From assembly GCF_947503125.1 (NCBI RefSeq), contig NZ_CANNCR010000011.1, positions 62,001 to 126,000 of the forward strand: DNA of 64,000 nt. Direction: 5' to 3'. A program made the position numbers and the translations under genes. Source of the DNA: an uncultured Metabacillus sp. (lineage in GTDB: Bacteria > Bacillota > Bacilli > Bacillales > Bacillaceae). Shown here piece after piece: positions 1-9,679 of the stretch. The notes beneath the pieces are model-generated. The model did no database searches. It was not told where the DNA came from and was given only the letters and a program-made list of their open reading frames with translations. How positions within the stretch are numbered: position 1 is the first letter of the stretch; the number at the start of each line of letters is the position of its first letter.

Positions 1-662
1 TCATCCGAATTGTAACAGTTGCCATTCTGGTATTGGCTATTTTAGCCGTTATCGTTGGGGTTATCTTCATCCAACAAGCACTTCGCAAGATTCCAATTCA
101 GTACGCTAAGCGTTCCGGGAACAACAATATGGGAGGAGGTCAAACAACTCATCTGCCTTTAAAAGTGAACCCTGCTGGTGTTATTCCTGTTATCTTTGCG
201 GTGTCATTTATTATTACTCCACCGACGATAGCAGCCTTTTTTGGTCCGAATGATGTGACGGATTGGATCCAGAAAACATTTGATTACACTCAGCCTATAG
301 GGATGATCATCTATATCGCATTAATTATTGCTTTCACATACTTCTATACATTTGTTCAAGTGAACCCTGAGCAGATGGCAGAAAATTTGAAGAAGCAAGG
401 CGGCTATATACCTGGTATCAGACCAGGTAAGAATACGCAGGAATATGTTACAAAGGTATTATATCGTCTAACTCTTGTCGGTTCTCTTTTCTTAGCAGTT
501 ATAGCTGTTCTTCCTGTTTTCTTCATTCAATTTGCTGATCTGCCGCAATCTGCACAGATTGGCGGAACAAGCTTGTTAATCGTTGTCGGGGTTGCCCTTG
601 AAACAATGAAACAGCTTGAAAGTCAGCTAGTGAAACGTCATTATAAAGGCTTTATTAAATAG
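1..662 (+). CDS. secY: Protein translocase subunit SecY, C-terminal half (partial)
   Basis: The reading frame is open from base 3 and the 5' end lies outside the window, so about 220 C-terminal residues are visible. SecY is the membrane pore of the Sec translocon. The segment ALRKIPIQYAKR and the end LVKRHYKGFIK are typical of Firmicute housekeeping SecY, and several hydrophobic transmembrane stretches follow (VIPVIFAVSF, IIYIALIIAF, VGSLFLAVIAVLPVFF). In Bacillus secY is normally followed by adk and map in the ribosomal-protein operon. Here a strong terminator follows within 40 bases and the next gene is a glycosidase, so this looks like an extra or relocated copy. The family call is firm; whether it is the sole secY of the genome cannot be told. 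Confidence 0.93.
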   Translation, partial: IRIVTVAILVLAILAVIVGVIFIQQALRKIPIQYAKRSGNNNMGGGQTTHLPLKVNPAGVIPVIFAVSFIITPPTIAAFFGPNDVTDWIQKTFDYTQPIGMIIYIALIIAFTYFYTFVQVNPEQMAENLKKQGGYIPGIRPGKNTQEYVTKVLYRLTLVGSLFLAVIAVLPVFFIQFADLPQSAQIGGTSLLIVVGVALETMKQLESQLVKRHYKGFIK

Positions 663-697
663 GGAGGATACGGGAGGCTCCAAGGAGAATAGTATAA

Positions 698-736
698 AAA
701 TAGACTGTCGTTCTTAAAATGACAGTCTATTTTTTA
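698..736 (+). terminator. Rho-independent terminator after secY
   Basis: A 12-bp perfect stem (AAATAGACTGTC at 698-709 paired with GACAGTCTATTT at 721-732) is closed by an 11-base loop and followed by a T run. It ends secY transcription before any adk gene could be read. Confidence 0.9.
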
Positions 737-808
737 GACCATTTTTTCGATTTGAAGGGATCGAAATAATTTGCACTTTTCTCAAAAGAATGTCTATTTC
801 TTTAAAAT

Positions 809-822
809 TGAAAGCGTTTTAT
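809..822 (+). promoter_or_regulatory. Candidate cre site (CcpA) upstream of GH30 gene
   Basis: TGAAAGCGTTTTAT matches the cre consensus TGWNANCGNTNWCA at 13 of 14 positions. A second dyad, TGAAACCCGTTTCA at 906-919, has perfect arms but lacks the central CG register. Carbon-catabolite control of this secreted hydrolase is inferred. Confidence 0.55.
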
Positions 823-1108
823 ATTAGAACTAAATAGTTGATAAAACATTTTAAAAGAAATAGTGAAAAGCTCATTTTGTCATTACTATTAGTCTTTTTA
901 TAAAATGAAACCCGTTTCAAAGAATTATCTTTATTATTCTAAAGATTACATTTCATGCTCTTCTATCTAAGCATTACCTATGAGGGGGTGATAGGTTCAG
1001 TACAAAATTGATTGTTTAAAAGGAAAAACGAAATTAATTATCAATGTAATTAACAGGGAAGAAACCGTCATTTTCTCTGTATTACCTAACGAAAGGGGAG
1101 TTTATTTA

Positions 1109-4100
1109 ATGTTACAAGTTGGGTTTATTAAAAAGTTACTCATTTCTTGTATCCTTGTATTCCTTATAACGGGAAGTATTTTACCGGCTTTACCTACAGT
1201 GACGAAAGCGGAGGAGGCAGAAAATGAAGTGAGTTCCATTTCAGAGTCCATAACACTAGATCCAAGCTATCAACATGAACCGTTTGATGGCTGGGGAACG
1301 GCACTTGTATGGTTTGCAAATGTAACAGGCGGCTGGCCTGATGAACTTCGAAATCAACTTGCAGATGATCTATTTGGTGAGGAAGGACTGAATTTTAATA
1401 TTGCCCGCTACAATATTGGCGGTGGAGATTCTCCTGAAACAGAGCCATATATGCGGAAAGGTGGAGCCGTTCCAGGTTATTGGAATCGTCCTGCCGAATA
1501 TGGCCCGCCAGAGGGGAATACAGAAGAATGGACCGAGCAAGAAAATTGGTGGGATCCTGAAAATCCTGAGCACTGGAATTGGGAAGCTGACGCAAACCAG
1601 CGTTGGTGGGTAAGTGCAGCAAAGGCGAGAGGAGCTGATACGTTTGAGGCATTTTCAAACTCACCGCCTTATTTTATGACGCAAAGCGGTTATGTATCAG
1701 GTAACTGGAATCCATGGGATGACAATATCAAGCCAGATCAATTTGGAAATTTCGCCACATACTTAACTTCAGTGGTGGATCATTTACAAAAGGAAATGGA
1801 TATAGAATTTAAAACTCTTTCACCTGTAAATGAACCAAATACCGGATATTGGCGAGCGAAAGGCAGACAGGAAGGATCGAACTGGTCTCCAGCTTCACAA
1901 GCTAAAATTATTAATGAAGTTAAAAAACAATTAGCTGAAAAAGGTCTCGGCACAGTCGTATCAGCTATGGATGAAACAAATCCGCAAAAATTCAGACAAA
2001 ACTGGGAGCAATATGATAGCACAACTAGAAATAATATCGGGCAATTAAATGTGCATACATATGGTCCTACCCAGCAGATTGGTGCAAGGGATATTGCAAA
2101 GGGATCAGGGAAAAAACTGTGGATGTCTGAAGTGGATCTTAGTGCAGGCGGCGGGCAAAATCATGAAGATATCATACCAGGTCTTTCCTTATCTCAGCGA
2201 ATCACAACGGATATTCAACAATTAGAATCAGAAGCATGGGTGCTCTGGCAAGCGATTGAAGATGAAGTGAATATGAGTCCAGAGCATGAAAATGGCAACT
2301 GGGGACTTATTCAAGTAGATTTTGCTCCAGCAAATTTTGATGATGTTGAGATTTATAAAAACAAAAAATACTATGCGATGGGTAATTACAGTAAGTTTAT
2401 ACGACCTGGATACCAAGTCATTAATTCTACTAACAGCAGCACATTAGCCGCAATAAACAAAGATGACGATTCTGTCGTTGTGGTGTATACGAATTCTACC
2501 ACAGAAGAGAAATCGATCAATTTTGATTTGTCAGGTTTTGAAACCATAACAGCAAGTGCAAAAGCAACACCTTATGTTACATCTAAAACGGATAATTTGG
2601 CCCAAAAATCTGATGTCATGATCTCGGATAAAAAGCTCTCAGCAGTCGTGCAACCACAATCGATTACAACTTTTGTTATATCAGGTGTGTCTGGTGTAAA
2701 TAAGGATCATGTCTTTTTGAACAATGACGAAGAATACAAATTTATTAATAAAAACAGTGGTAAAGTGCTTGCTGTTGACCAAGATGGAAAATCAATTGTT
2801 CAAAAAACAAATATACATGAAGAAGAAACACAAAGCTTTCGCATTCAAAAAATAACAGATGGTTTTAGCACAAAAGAAATTTATAAGATTGTGAATCCTG
2901 CTACTGGAAGCGTACTTGGTATAGAGAATGGTTCAGTTGTGCTTCAAAACAATGATGATTCAGCAAATCAAAAATGGATGCTCTCAACCTATGGAAATGG
3001 TGAGTACACATTTATAAACGTTCAAAGCGGAGATTTGATAGAAGTGGGCGGTGAATCAAAGGAAGAAGGAGCAAAAGTTGGCGTGTGGAAACCGACAACA
3101 GGGAACCACCAGCAATGGAAGGTTGTCAAGGCTGGTATCACCAAAGTAGAGCCGGTTGATGTTGTTGTGACAAAGAAAAAGACAGCACCAGTCTTACCTA
3201 CTGAAGTAACAACGATCTATGGTAATGGAGACAAGGTTCAGAAAAAGGTTGTCTGGGAAGAAATCGATCCAAAGTTATATGCAAAGGAAAATATTTTCAA
3301 GATTGAAGGATCTGTTGAGGGAACATCGATAAAAGCTGTCGCAACGATAACAGTCAGTAAGATTGAAAGTATTGAACCGATCAAGGTAAAAACAACACCA
3401 GACTATGCACCAATCTTACCAAATAAAGTAATAGCAAACCTGCAAATTGGTACATCTGGATATGTATCGGTTGATTGGGAAGAAATTGATCCAACGCTAT
3501 ATGCAGCTGTAGGTAAGTTTTCAGTAAAAGGATCGATTTCAAATAGTCCAGTGAAAGCAATTGCCAATGTCCAGGTGACAGAACCGGCATTAGAAAATCT
3601 AGCCCTAAATTCTTCTGATTCCGGCAATGAGTACCCGAAAGTAACCGCTTCGTTTACCGGCCAATGGGATAGCACAAGGAATGTCAACGATGGCATTGTC
3701 TCCAGTGCGAGATGGACGAATTGGGATCCAAATAACTGGAGAGAAGATGATTGGGTTGCAGTTGAATTTGAGAAAGAGGAAACCATATCAGAAGTGAAAT
3801 TTCACTTCTATGATGACAACGGTGGCACAAGACCAGCAAAATTTTTGCATCTCGAATATTTTGATGGAACAGAATGGAAGGAAATTGAAGGAACTCAAAC
3901 CGATGTTCAAAATAAGGAGCTAACCATTGACTTCACTCCATTAAAAACCAAAAATATTCGCGCAGTCATGAAGGCAAGGGAAGGCACTTGTATCGCCATT
4001 TCTGAAATGGAGGTATTAGGGATTGGTAACAAAAATCATATTCCAGGTCAAAGCGGGGATGCAACATTAGAAACAATACGTATTAATGGGAAGCAATTAA

Positions 4101-4312
4101 AAGAATTTAATAAGGATACTCTGCAATATCGTGTTGACGTAAAGAAGAAAGGTCAGGAAGTCCCGGAGATTGAGGCGGAAACAAGTAATTTATTTGCAAC
4201 CTATCAAATTGAAACACCTCCATCAATTCCTGGAGAAGCGGTTATCACTGTTACATCTGAAAATGGGAAGAACCAAGTGAAATATACTGTTTTATTTAAT
4301 GAGAGAAAGTGA
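1109..4312 (+). CDS. Secreted GH30 glycoside hydrolase (endo-beta-1,6-galactanase-like) with binding modules
   Basis: A signal peptide (about residues 1-34) precedes a GH30-type catalytic domain (about 46-530). The likely acid/base is Glu242 in PVNEPN and the likely nucleophile is Glu341 in WMSEVD. The motif FDGWGTALVWFAN and the overall layout resemble endo-beta-1,6-galactanases of GH30. Next come a ricin-type trefoil module (about 533-671, with NQKWML and HQQWKVV QxW motifs), two Big_4-like Ig repeats (about 675-825, both with WEEIDP), an F5/8 type C discoidin module (about 828-971) and a C-terminal Ig-like domain. The enzyme acts outside the cell on a beta-linked glycan; the exact substrate is inferred. 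It is transcribed alone, with terminators at 4390-4433 and 4543-4575. Confidence 0.85.
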   Translation: MLQVGFIKKLLISCILVFLITGSILPALPTVTKAEEAENEVSSISESITLDPSYQHEPFDGWGTALVWFANVTGGWPDELRNQLADDLFGEEGLNFNIARYNIGGGDSPETEPYMRKGGAVPGYWNRPAEYGPPEGNTEEWTEQENWWDPENPEHWNWEADANQRWWVSAAKARGADTFEAFSNSPPYFMTQSGYVSGNWNPWDDNIKPDQFGNFATYLTSVVDHLQKEMDIEFKTLSPVNEPNTGYWRAKGRQEGSNWSPASQAKIINEVKKQLAEKGLGTVVSAMDETNPQKFRQNWEQYDSTTRNNIGQLNVHTYGPTQQIGARDIAKGSGKKLWMSEVDLSAGGGQNHEDIIPGLSLSQRITTDIQQLESEAWVLWQAIEDEVNMSPEHENGNWGLIQVDFAPANFDDVEIYKNKKYYAMGNYSKFIRPGYQVINSTNSSTLAAINKDDDSVVVVYTNSTTEEKSINFDLSGFETITASAKATPYVTSKTDNLAQKSDVMISDKKLSAVVQPQSITTFVISGVSGVNKDHVFLNNDEEYKFINKNSGKVLAVDQDGKSIVQKTNIHEEETQSFRIQKITDGFSTKEIYKIVNPATGSVLGIENGSVVLQNNDDSANQKWMLSTYGNGEYTFINVQSGDLIEVGGESKEEGAKVGVWKPTTGNHQQWKVVKAGITKVEPVDVVVTKKKTAPVLPTEVTTIYGNGDKVQKKVVWEEIDPKLYAKENIFKIEGSVEGTSIKAVATITVSKIESIEPIKVKTTPDYAPILPNKVIANLQIGTSGYVSVDWEEIDPTLYAAVGKFSVKGSISNSPVKAIANVQVTEPALENLALNSSDSGNEYPKVTASFTGQWDSTRNVNDGIVSSARWTNWDPNNWREDDWVAVEFEKEETISEVKFHFYDDNGGTRPAKFLHLEYFDGTEWKEIEGTQTDVQNKELTIDFTPLKTKNIRAVMKAREGTCIAISEMEVLGIGNKNHIPGQSGDATLETIRINGKQLKEFNKDTLQYRVDVKKKGQEVPEIEAETSNLFATYQIETPPSIPGEAVITVTSENGKNQVKYTVLFNERK

Positions 4313-4389
4313 TATTCAAATCAAATTACAAAACGGTATACGAATGAAACAACGATCGAAAGAAGTATGAGAGAGAGAATAGTCAAAAG

Positions 4390-4433
4390 TCTGGTATGAA
4401 GAGGTCGGGGAATCTCTCCCTCCTACCAGATTT
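4390..4433 (+). terminator. Possible terminator after GH30 gene
   Basis: TCTGGTA (4390-4396) pairs with TACCAGA (4424-4430), with extra pairing possible in the G/C-rich interior. The T tail is short, so this is weaker than the hairpin at 4543. Confidence 0.45.
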
Positions 4434-4542
4434 CAAATGGTGTTATTTATCTCACTATAAATCATTAATATAAAACACCTTTTCCAAATAATAGATTTCT
4501 TAAATAATTAAGAGTAATTCATTATTTTTATTAGTCAGCCAG

Positions 4543-4578
4543 CACGATCTTCTTGGAAGATCGTGTTTTGTTGTTATT
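4543..4578 (+). terminator. Rho-independent terminator
   Basis: A perfect 10-bp stem (CACGATCTTC at 4543-4552 with GAAGATCGTG at 4556-4565) has a 3-base loop and is followed by TTTTGTTGTT. It probably ends GH30 transcription, because no gene is visible between 4313 and here. Confidence 0.8.
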
Positions 4579-4938
4579 TTACAATAGTGATTTGTAAATC
4601 ATTACATTGTATCAGAAAAACTCAACCTTATAACATTTTATGTATAGAGATACAAAAAAAGAGTGATTTTGAATGGAAGGGACAATGAATACATACTTCT
4701 AAATTTTATGGTGAAATATATATCCTGCAATTATTTAGAAAATATTGTATAGGTAAGAATAATAAAAATAACAAGTAGATAAAGAAAAAAGTTGAGACAT
4801 TTGCCTATTTAGTCTGTAGTAGAGCTCGTGAACAAGACGGAAATTGAGTCAGAATATTGTGGTAATTGATTCTAAATAACCAAAAAAAATTAATAAATTG
4901 TGAAAATCTAGATACTATGCCTTATTTTCATTTTTTTT

Positions 4939-4952
4939 AACAAACGTTTTCA
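4939..4952 (+). promoter_or_regulatory. Weak cre-like site upstream of GH31 gene
   Basis: AACAAACGTTTTCA keeps the central CG and the right half of the cre consensus, but the left TG is missing. It lies about 150 bases upstream of the GH31 start. Confidence 0.35.
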
Positions 4953-5103
4953 AAGAAAAAGTATGCCGTTTTCATCCTTTAAGTATCAATGTCATTGAGA
5001 TGATCTCCCTACTTTATTTTTTGATTTTTTCGTTAGTTGACAGAAAATTCTACCATCGGTAAGATTCATCCGTAATCAAAAATTTTCTTACGAGGTGAAA
5101 AAA

Positions 5104-7647
5104 ATGCTCTCATCCAAAAAAACATTGCGAGTATTAGCTGGACTGTCTCTTGCAGCTACAGTAAGTTTTTCTACTGCAGTTCCAAGTGCTCTAGCGGTAA
5201 CACAACCGGAGGCGGATACCCCTTTACAAAAGGAAAACCTCCAAAAGTTAAGTGTCCAAGGTGTCACTGAACTCTCAAATGGGGTCAAACTTGATTTAGG
5301 TACATACGAAGCTTATATTCGGGTTTTTGCCAAAGATCTTGTTAAAGTTTCAGTACTGGAAAAAGGTGAAGAAGAATTTGAATCAAGAGGGATCGTGAAA
5401 AAAGAACGTGAATGGAAAAGTGTGCCATTCAGTGCAAACGTTAGCGCAGATACCTACACATTAAAAACAAAGGAAATAACAGTTGAAATTAAATTGAAGC
5501 CGTTTGGAGTGAAATTCCTTGATAAAAAGGGGAATGTCATTAACGAAGACTACCTAAATCAAGGTGCAACATCAGGTTATGAAAACGGAAAGCCTTACGT
5601 CTTTAAGAAAACGAATGAAGATGAAGACTTTTACGGCTTTGGTGAGCAAGCAGGGTTAGAAGTTAATAAGCGTGGAGACAGTATTGGTTTATGGAACACA
5701 GATGCTTACGCATATAACAAGGATACAAAATACTTGTATACTTCGATTCCATTCTTTATTGGGTTAAAAGATAACAATGCATATGGTATTTTCTTTGATA
5801 ACACACATCGTTCCTACTACGAAATGGCCAGTGAATCTGATGATTACTACTATTTCTATGCAAATGGCGGAAAATTAACATACTACTTTGCATATGGCCC
5901 AGAAATTGGCGATGTTATTGACCGTTACACTGAATTAACAGGTAAGATGGATGTTCCTGCAAAATGGTCATTAGGCTTACACCAAAGCAAATGGGGTTAC
6001 ACTCCAGAGGAAATTGTGAATGTTGCGAAAACGTACCGTGAAAAGAACATCCCATTAGATACCATGCACTTTGATATTGATTATATGGATGGCTATCGTG
6101 TGTTTACTTGGAACCAACAATACAAAGATGCATTAAAACAATTAAAAGCTATGGAAGGCTTCCACGCGATTGCGATTAATGATCCGGCTGTAAAGCAGGA
6201 TGAAAACTATAAAATTTATCAAGAAGGTACAAAAAATGACTTTTGGGCAAAAAATCCAGATGGTACTCCTTACATAGGTCCAGTATGGCCTGGAGATTCA
6301 GCTTTCCCTGACTTCTCTAAAGAAGAAGTACGTGATTGGTGGGCAAAGAATCATGATGTGTTATTTAACGAAGGAATTGACGGTATTTGGAATGATATGA
6401 ATGAACCGGCTGTTTTCCGTGATGATGAAAGACATGCTCATACATTGCCACTTGATACGTATTTTGGTACTGAAGACAACAAAATTCTCCATACTGAGTA
6501 CCATAATTTATATGGTCATGATGAAGCAGAAGCTACTTATAATGCGTTTAAAATGCACAAGCCTGGCACTCGTCCATTCGTCTTAACTCGTGATATGTAT
6601 GCTGGTACACAGCGTTGGGCTGCGTTGTGGACAGGGGATAATTTCAGTAACTGGGAGCATTTAGAAATGTCACTTCCGATGAACATGAACGTAGGCTTAT
6701 CTGGAGTTGCATTCGTAGGTAATGATATTGGCGGTTTCGCATCACGTCCTGATGCAGAATTATTTGCTCGTTGGATTGAAGTAGGAGCATTCTTGCCATT
6801 CGCTCGTATTCACTATGATAGTGATGCAAAAGCAACCGTGAAACAAGGTCAAGAGCCGTGGGCATTTGGTCAGGAAGTGGAAAAAATCAGTAAGAAATAC
6901 ATTGAAATGCGTTATAAATTGCTTCCGTATCTATACAATGAATTCAAAGAAGCAGCAGATAGCGGGAAACCGGTTCAGCAACCGCTTGTCTATCAATTCC
7001 AACATGATGAAATGACACATGATATCAGTGATCAATACATGTTCGGAGATTCGATGATGCTGGCTCCGGTCGTCAAACAAGGTCAAACATCACGTGAAGT
7101 TTATTTACCGAAAGACGTTAGTTGGACAGATTATTGGACAGGCAAAAAATATGAGGGTGGACAGACAATTACTGTCGATGTACCGCTTGAACATATGCCA
7201 ATATTCGTAAAAGATGAATCTATTATTCCAACCCGTGATGTCCAACAATATACAGATGAAAAGCCGCTTACAAATCTAGTACTAGACACTTATCTGAAAG
7301 AAGAGGCTGCTTATTCATTCTATGAAGATGATGGTGCTACTGAAGACTACAAGAATGGTGAATATAACGTTACTGAATTTAAAGTGGAACAAAAACCATA
7401 CCATGTTACATTTGAACAAAAGAAAAAGGCAACGAATTATTCTGAAACACAGTTGAAGCAGTACACATTAAAATTAAATAATGCAGTAAAGCCAACAAAA
7501 ATTCAAGCTGGAAAAACGATTTATAAACAAGTTGGTTCATTAAAGGAAACTCAAGGTAACCTTAACACATTCTTCTATGATGAAAATGCAAAAGTTCTAT
7601 ATGTAAGCATTCCAGCAGATGAAGAGAAGAAAGTTCAAATCCGATAA
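5104..7647 (+). CDS. Secreted GH31 alpha-glucosidase / alpha-glucosyltransferase family enzyme
   Basis: The start is taken as ATG 5104, spaced 6 bases from GAGGTG. The GTG at 5095 lies inside that ribosome site. This gives 847 residues with a signal peptide ending near PSALA. GH31 enzymes cleave or transfer terminal alpha-glucosyl units. The nucleophile is Asp431 in WNDMNEP and the acid/base is Asp512 in WTGDN, both typical of the family; the N-terminal beta-sandwich has GFGEQAG. The C-terminal part has a DUF5110-like region and a last section of about 60 residues also found in the GH27 gene downstream. With GH66 and GH27 neighbours, activity on isomaltooligosaccharides (alpha-1,6) is plausible, but specificity is inferred. 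An inverted repeat without a T tail follows at 7667-7696. Confidence 0.9.
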   Translation: MLSSKKTLRVLAGLSLAATVSFSTAVPSALAVTQPEADTPLQKENLQKLSVQGVTELSNGVKLDLGTYEAYIRVFAKDLVKVSVLEKGEEEFESRGIVKKEREWKSVPFSANVSADTYTLKTKEITVEIKLKPFGVKFLDKKGNVINEDYLNQGATSGYENGKPYVFKKTNEDEDFYGFGEQAGLEVNKRGDSIGLWNTDAYAYNKDTKYLYTSIPFFIGLKDNNAYGIFFDNTHRSYYEMASESDDYYYFYANGGKLTYYFAYGPEIGDVIDRYTELTGKMDVPAKWSLGLHQSKWGYTPEEIVNVAKTYREKNIPLDTMHFDIDYMDGYRVFTWNQQYKDALKQLKAMEGFHAIAINDPAVKQDENYKIYQEGTKNDFWAKNPDGTPYIGPVWPGDSAFPDFSKEEVRDWWAKNHDVLFNEGIDGIWNDMNEPAVFRDDERHAHTLPLDTYFGTEDNKILHTEYHNLYGHDEAEATYNAFKMHKPGTRPFVLTRDMYAGTQRWAALWTGDNFSNWEHLEMSLPMNMNVGLSGVAFVGNDIGGFASRPDAELFARWIEVGAFLPFARIHYDSDAKATVKQGQEPWAFGQEVEKISKKYIEMRYKLLPYLYNEFKEAADSGKPVQQPLVYQFQHDEMTHDISDQYMFGDSMMLAPVVKQGQTSREVYLPKDVSWTDYWTGKKYEGGQTITVDVPLEHMPIFVKDESIIPTRDVQQYTDEKPLTNLVLDTYLKEEAAYSFYEDDGATEDYKNGEYNVTEFKVEQKPYHVTFEQKKKATNYSETQLKQYTLKLNNAVKPTKIQAGKTIYKQVGSLKETQGNLNTFFYDENAKVLYVSIPADEEKKVQIR

Positions 7648-7666
7648 TTTTGGGTATGCACTTGGT

Positions 7667-7696
7667 CAAGAAGGAATATTAACTAGTTCCTTCTTG
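7667..7696 (+). terminator. Inverted repeat after GH31 gene
   Basis: CAAGAAGGAA (7667-7676) and TTCCTTCTTG (7687-7696) form a perfect 10-bp stem with a 10-base loop. There is no T run behind it, so it may stabilise the mRNA end or be a weak terminator. Confidence 0.5.
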
Positions 7697-7893
7697 CCAT
7701 CCTTATGAAACATAGAAATGAAGAGAGAAACTGACTGAGGGCGGACATCCAATTGAAAAGATAATGGATGCTGATTATAGTTGGAAAAAGTAAGCAATAT
7801 GCCGAAGCATAAATAATAAGCAGAAAAAAGAGGGACTAGCTTTAGTGTTAGTTCCTTCAAATAGGATATTGTTTCAAGTTGGGAGTAGATTTG

Positions 7894-9500
7894 ATGTTAT
7901 CGAAAAAAGTGAATATATTAATTTTCTTATCTATTATTTTATTACTGTTAATTATAATAGGTGTAACAAAATACCCCTCTTCTTCTCCTCATTACGATTC
8001 CAAAAAAGAAACTTCATACATCATTCCCGAACATAGAAACATGATAAAAAATATTTCAACGGATAAAGCAGCTTATCATGTTAAGGATACCGTGAAATTT
8101 ACTGCTCAATTAACGAATGGACATTCAAATGGCATGCTAATCATTACCTATTACCATTTAGGGAACATTCTTTTTAAGCAAGAAGTGAAGGTAACCAATA
8201 AGGAAGCCAAGTGGGAATGGCAGCCTCCAAAAGAAGATTTTAAAGGATATTTTGTTCATGTCCAGTATACATCCAATACAAAACAGGATAGCCAAACAAT
8301 TGCAGTTGATGTGTCAAGTGATTGGTCTAAATTTCCTCGGTACGGATTTTTATCGAATTTTCAAGATCTATCGTTTAAGGAGATGCAGTCTGTGATATCC
8401 AGGTTGAACCGTTATCATATTAATGGATTGCAGTTTTATGATTGGCATTATAAACATCATCAGCCTCTTAAAACAATGAACCTGTCCCCTATTGGGAGGA
8501 TATCGCCAATCGTCCCACATCCCTGCTTACGATAAGAAAATATATTGATTTAGCTCATGAACGGAATATGAAGACGATGGCATATAATCTATTGTACGGT
8601 GCTTTTGCTGAAGCTGAAAAAGAGGGAGTTAAAACAGAATGGCGATTATTTAAAGATCGGCAAGGTCATGCCCATGACTATCATTCACTTCCAGATGACT
8701 GGAAAAGTGATGTGTTTATGGTGAATCCGGGAAACCCTGAATGGCAGACATATATTATTGGTCAACAAAAAAGTGTGTATCATGCTCTTCCATTTGATGG
8801 TTGGCATATTGACCAGCTTGGTCCAAGAGGAGAGGTCAAACGCATCATTGATGAGAATGAACACTATTCAGAAGGAAACAAAAATACAGTCTTAGCTGCT
8901 TATATGAATTATGAATTTTCCAATCAGCCCGGGGAATTTAATACACCAGGTGTGTTATTAGCAAACAGTGTGATTTTTGCAGCAGGAGGCTCTCACTTAG
9001 AACTTGGAGAACATATGCTATCAAAAGAATATTTTCCACATAAAAATTTGAAAATAGCTCAATCTTTGCAAAGCAGTCTGATCAAGTATTATGATTTTCT
9101 TGTTGCTTATGAAAACTTGCTTCGAGATAATCTGCAAGAGGTGCCAATCTCGATTCGTTCACATGATCGGGTACTTTTTTCTTCACAACCAGAACAAGGG
9201 AAAGTATGGTATTACGCAAAACAAAAAATGAATATAAAAGTCATTCACTTCATTAATTTTGTAGATGCAAAAACGTTAGAATGGCGTGATACAAATGGAA
9301 GTCAAGCAGAGCCTCAAGATCGAAAGCAGCTAAATGTACAGCTTAAAGAGACCAGGTCCATTAAAAAAATTTGGCTGGCCTCACCAGACATCCAAAACGG
9401 AATTCCGATTTCACTCCCATTTAAACAGGAAAATGAAGAGGTTCGCTTTACCCTTCCAAGTCTTAAATACTGGGATATGGTTGTGATAGAGTATAAATAA
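7894..9500 (+). pseudogene. GH66 dextranase-like gene, broken (frameshift plus internal deletion)
   Basis: The start is ATG 7894, 8 bases after GGGAG. The product would begin with a membrane anchor (about residues 5-26), then an Ig-like domain, then the GH66 barrel (YGFLSNFQDLS, INGLQFYDWHY). The frame breaks at the CCCC run 8486-8489: adding one C there restores LSPYWEDIANR and joins the downstream frame. The downstream frame carries the nucleophile region FDGWHIDQLGPRG and the family's C-terminal part. Compared with the intact GH66 gene at 22748, about 74 residues are missing between HIDQLG and AAYMNYEF, including the acid/base Glu of the SEIW motif. Two independent lesions make it very unlikely to be active. 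There is no CBM35 insert. A strong terminator follows. Confidence 0.85.
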
Positions 9501-9513
9501 TCGCAGCTTGGTG

Positions 9514-9570
9514 GTGTCTTTTCTTCCATTTAAAACCTCTTAACTGGAAGAAAAGACACTTATTTTATTT
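9514..9570 (+). terminator. Rho-independent terminator after GH66 pseudogene
   Basis: GTGTCTTTTCTTCCA (9514-9528) pairs perfectly over 15 bp with TGGAAGAAAAGACAC (9545-9559), followed by TTATTTTATTT. Confidence 0.88.
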
Positions 9571-9580
9571 AGAAAATATC

Positions 9581-9616
9581 AAATATAAGACACTATTTTG
9601 ATAATATAAGCGATTT
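9581..9616 (+). promoter_or_regulatory. Shared 36-bp promoter box, copy A (GH27 gene)
   Basis: The box begins with AAATATAAGACACTAT, then five variable bases, then ATAATATAAGCG. Copies B (13081-13116) and C (22595-22630) share the same layout. TAATAT/TAATGT could be the -10 element; the AAGACACT part may bind an activator, with a cre-like AAGCG half following. The functional reading is inferred. Confidence 0.6.
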
Positions 9617-9620
9617 ATTT

Positions 9621-9634
9621 TGATAACGCTTTCA
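9621..9634 (+). promoter_or_regulatory. cre site (CcpA) upstream of GH27 gene
   Basis: TGATAACGCTTTCA matches the cre consensus at all defined positions. It sits just downstream of promoter box A and 46 bases before the TTG start. Confidence 0.8.
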
Positions 9635-9679
9635 ACCATAATGAAACTATGTTCACTAAAATATGGGGAGGTTGTTTAT

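Larger units (their letters stand above)
663..1108. other. Intergenic region secY to GH30 gene
   Basis: There is no convincing gene here. After the secY stop there are two Shine-Dalgarno-like blocks (GGGAGG at about 662 and 672) with no start codon behind them, then the terminator. Two LacI-type dyads follow: a cre match at 809-822 and TGAAACCCGTTTCA at 906-919. A G-rich stretch near 981 and the ribosome site AAGGGGAG just before 1109 complete the region. Confidence 0.6.
4313..5103. other. Long intergenic region before GH31 gene
   Basis: This stretch of about 790 bases is AT-rich and has no supported gene. It holds the two hairpins after the GH30 gene and a half-matching cre site at 4939-4952 (AACAAACGTTTTCA). 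The rest shows nothing I can assign; an unidentified promoter for the GH31 gene must lie here. Confidence 0.6.

Noticed and set aside
3403-3786. A 127-codon antisense frame inside the GH30 gene (and similar long antisense frames, for example 30520-31008 and 32375-32872)
   Set aside because: They lie opposite well-supported genes, lack ribosome sites and encode low-complexity or unlike-protein sequence; codon bias of the real gene opens them.
8486-8568. Programmed frameshift in the small GH66 gene
   Set aside because: There is no slippery heptamer with a downstream structure, and the gene also lacks its acid/base segment, so decay or error is simpler.
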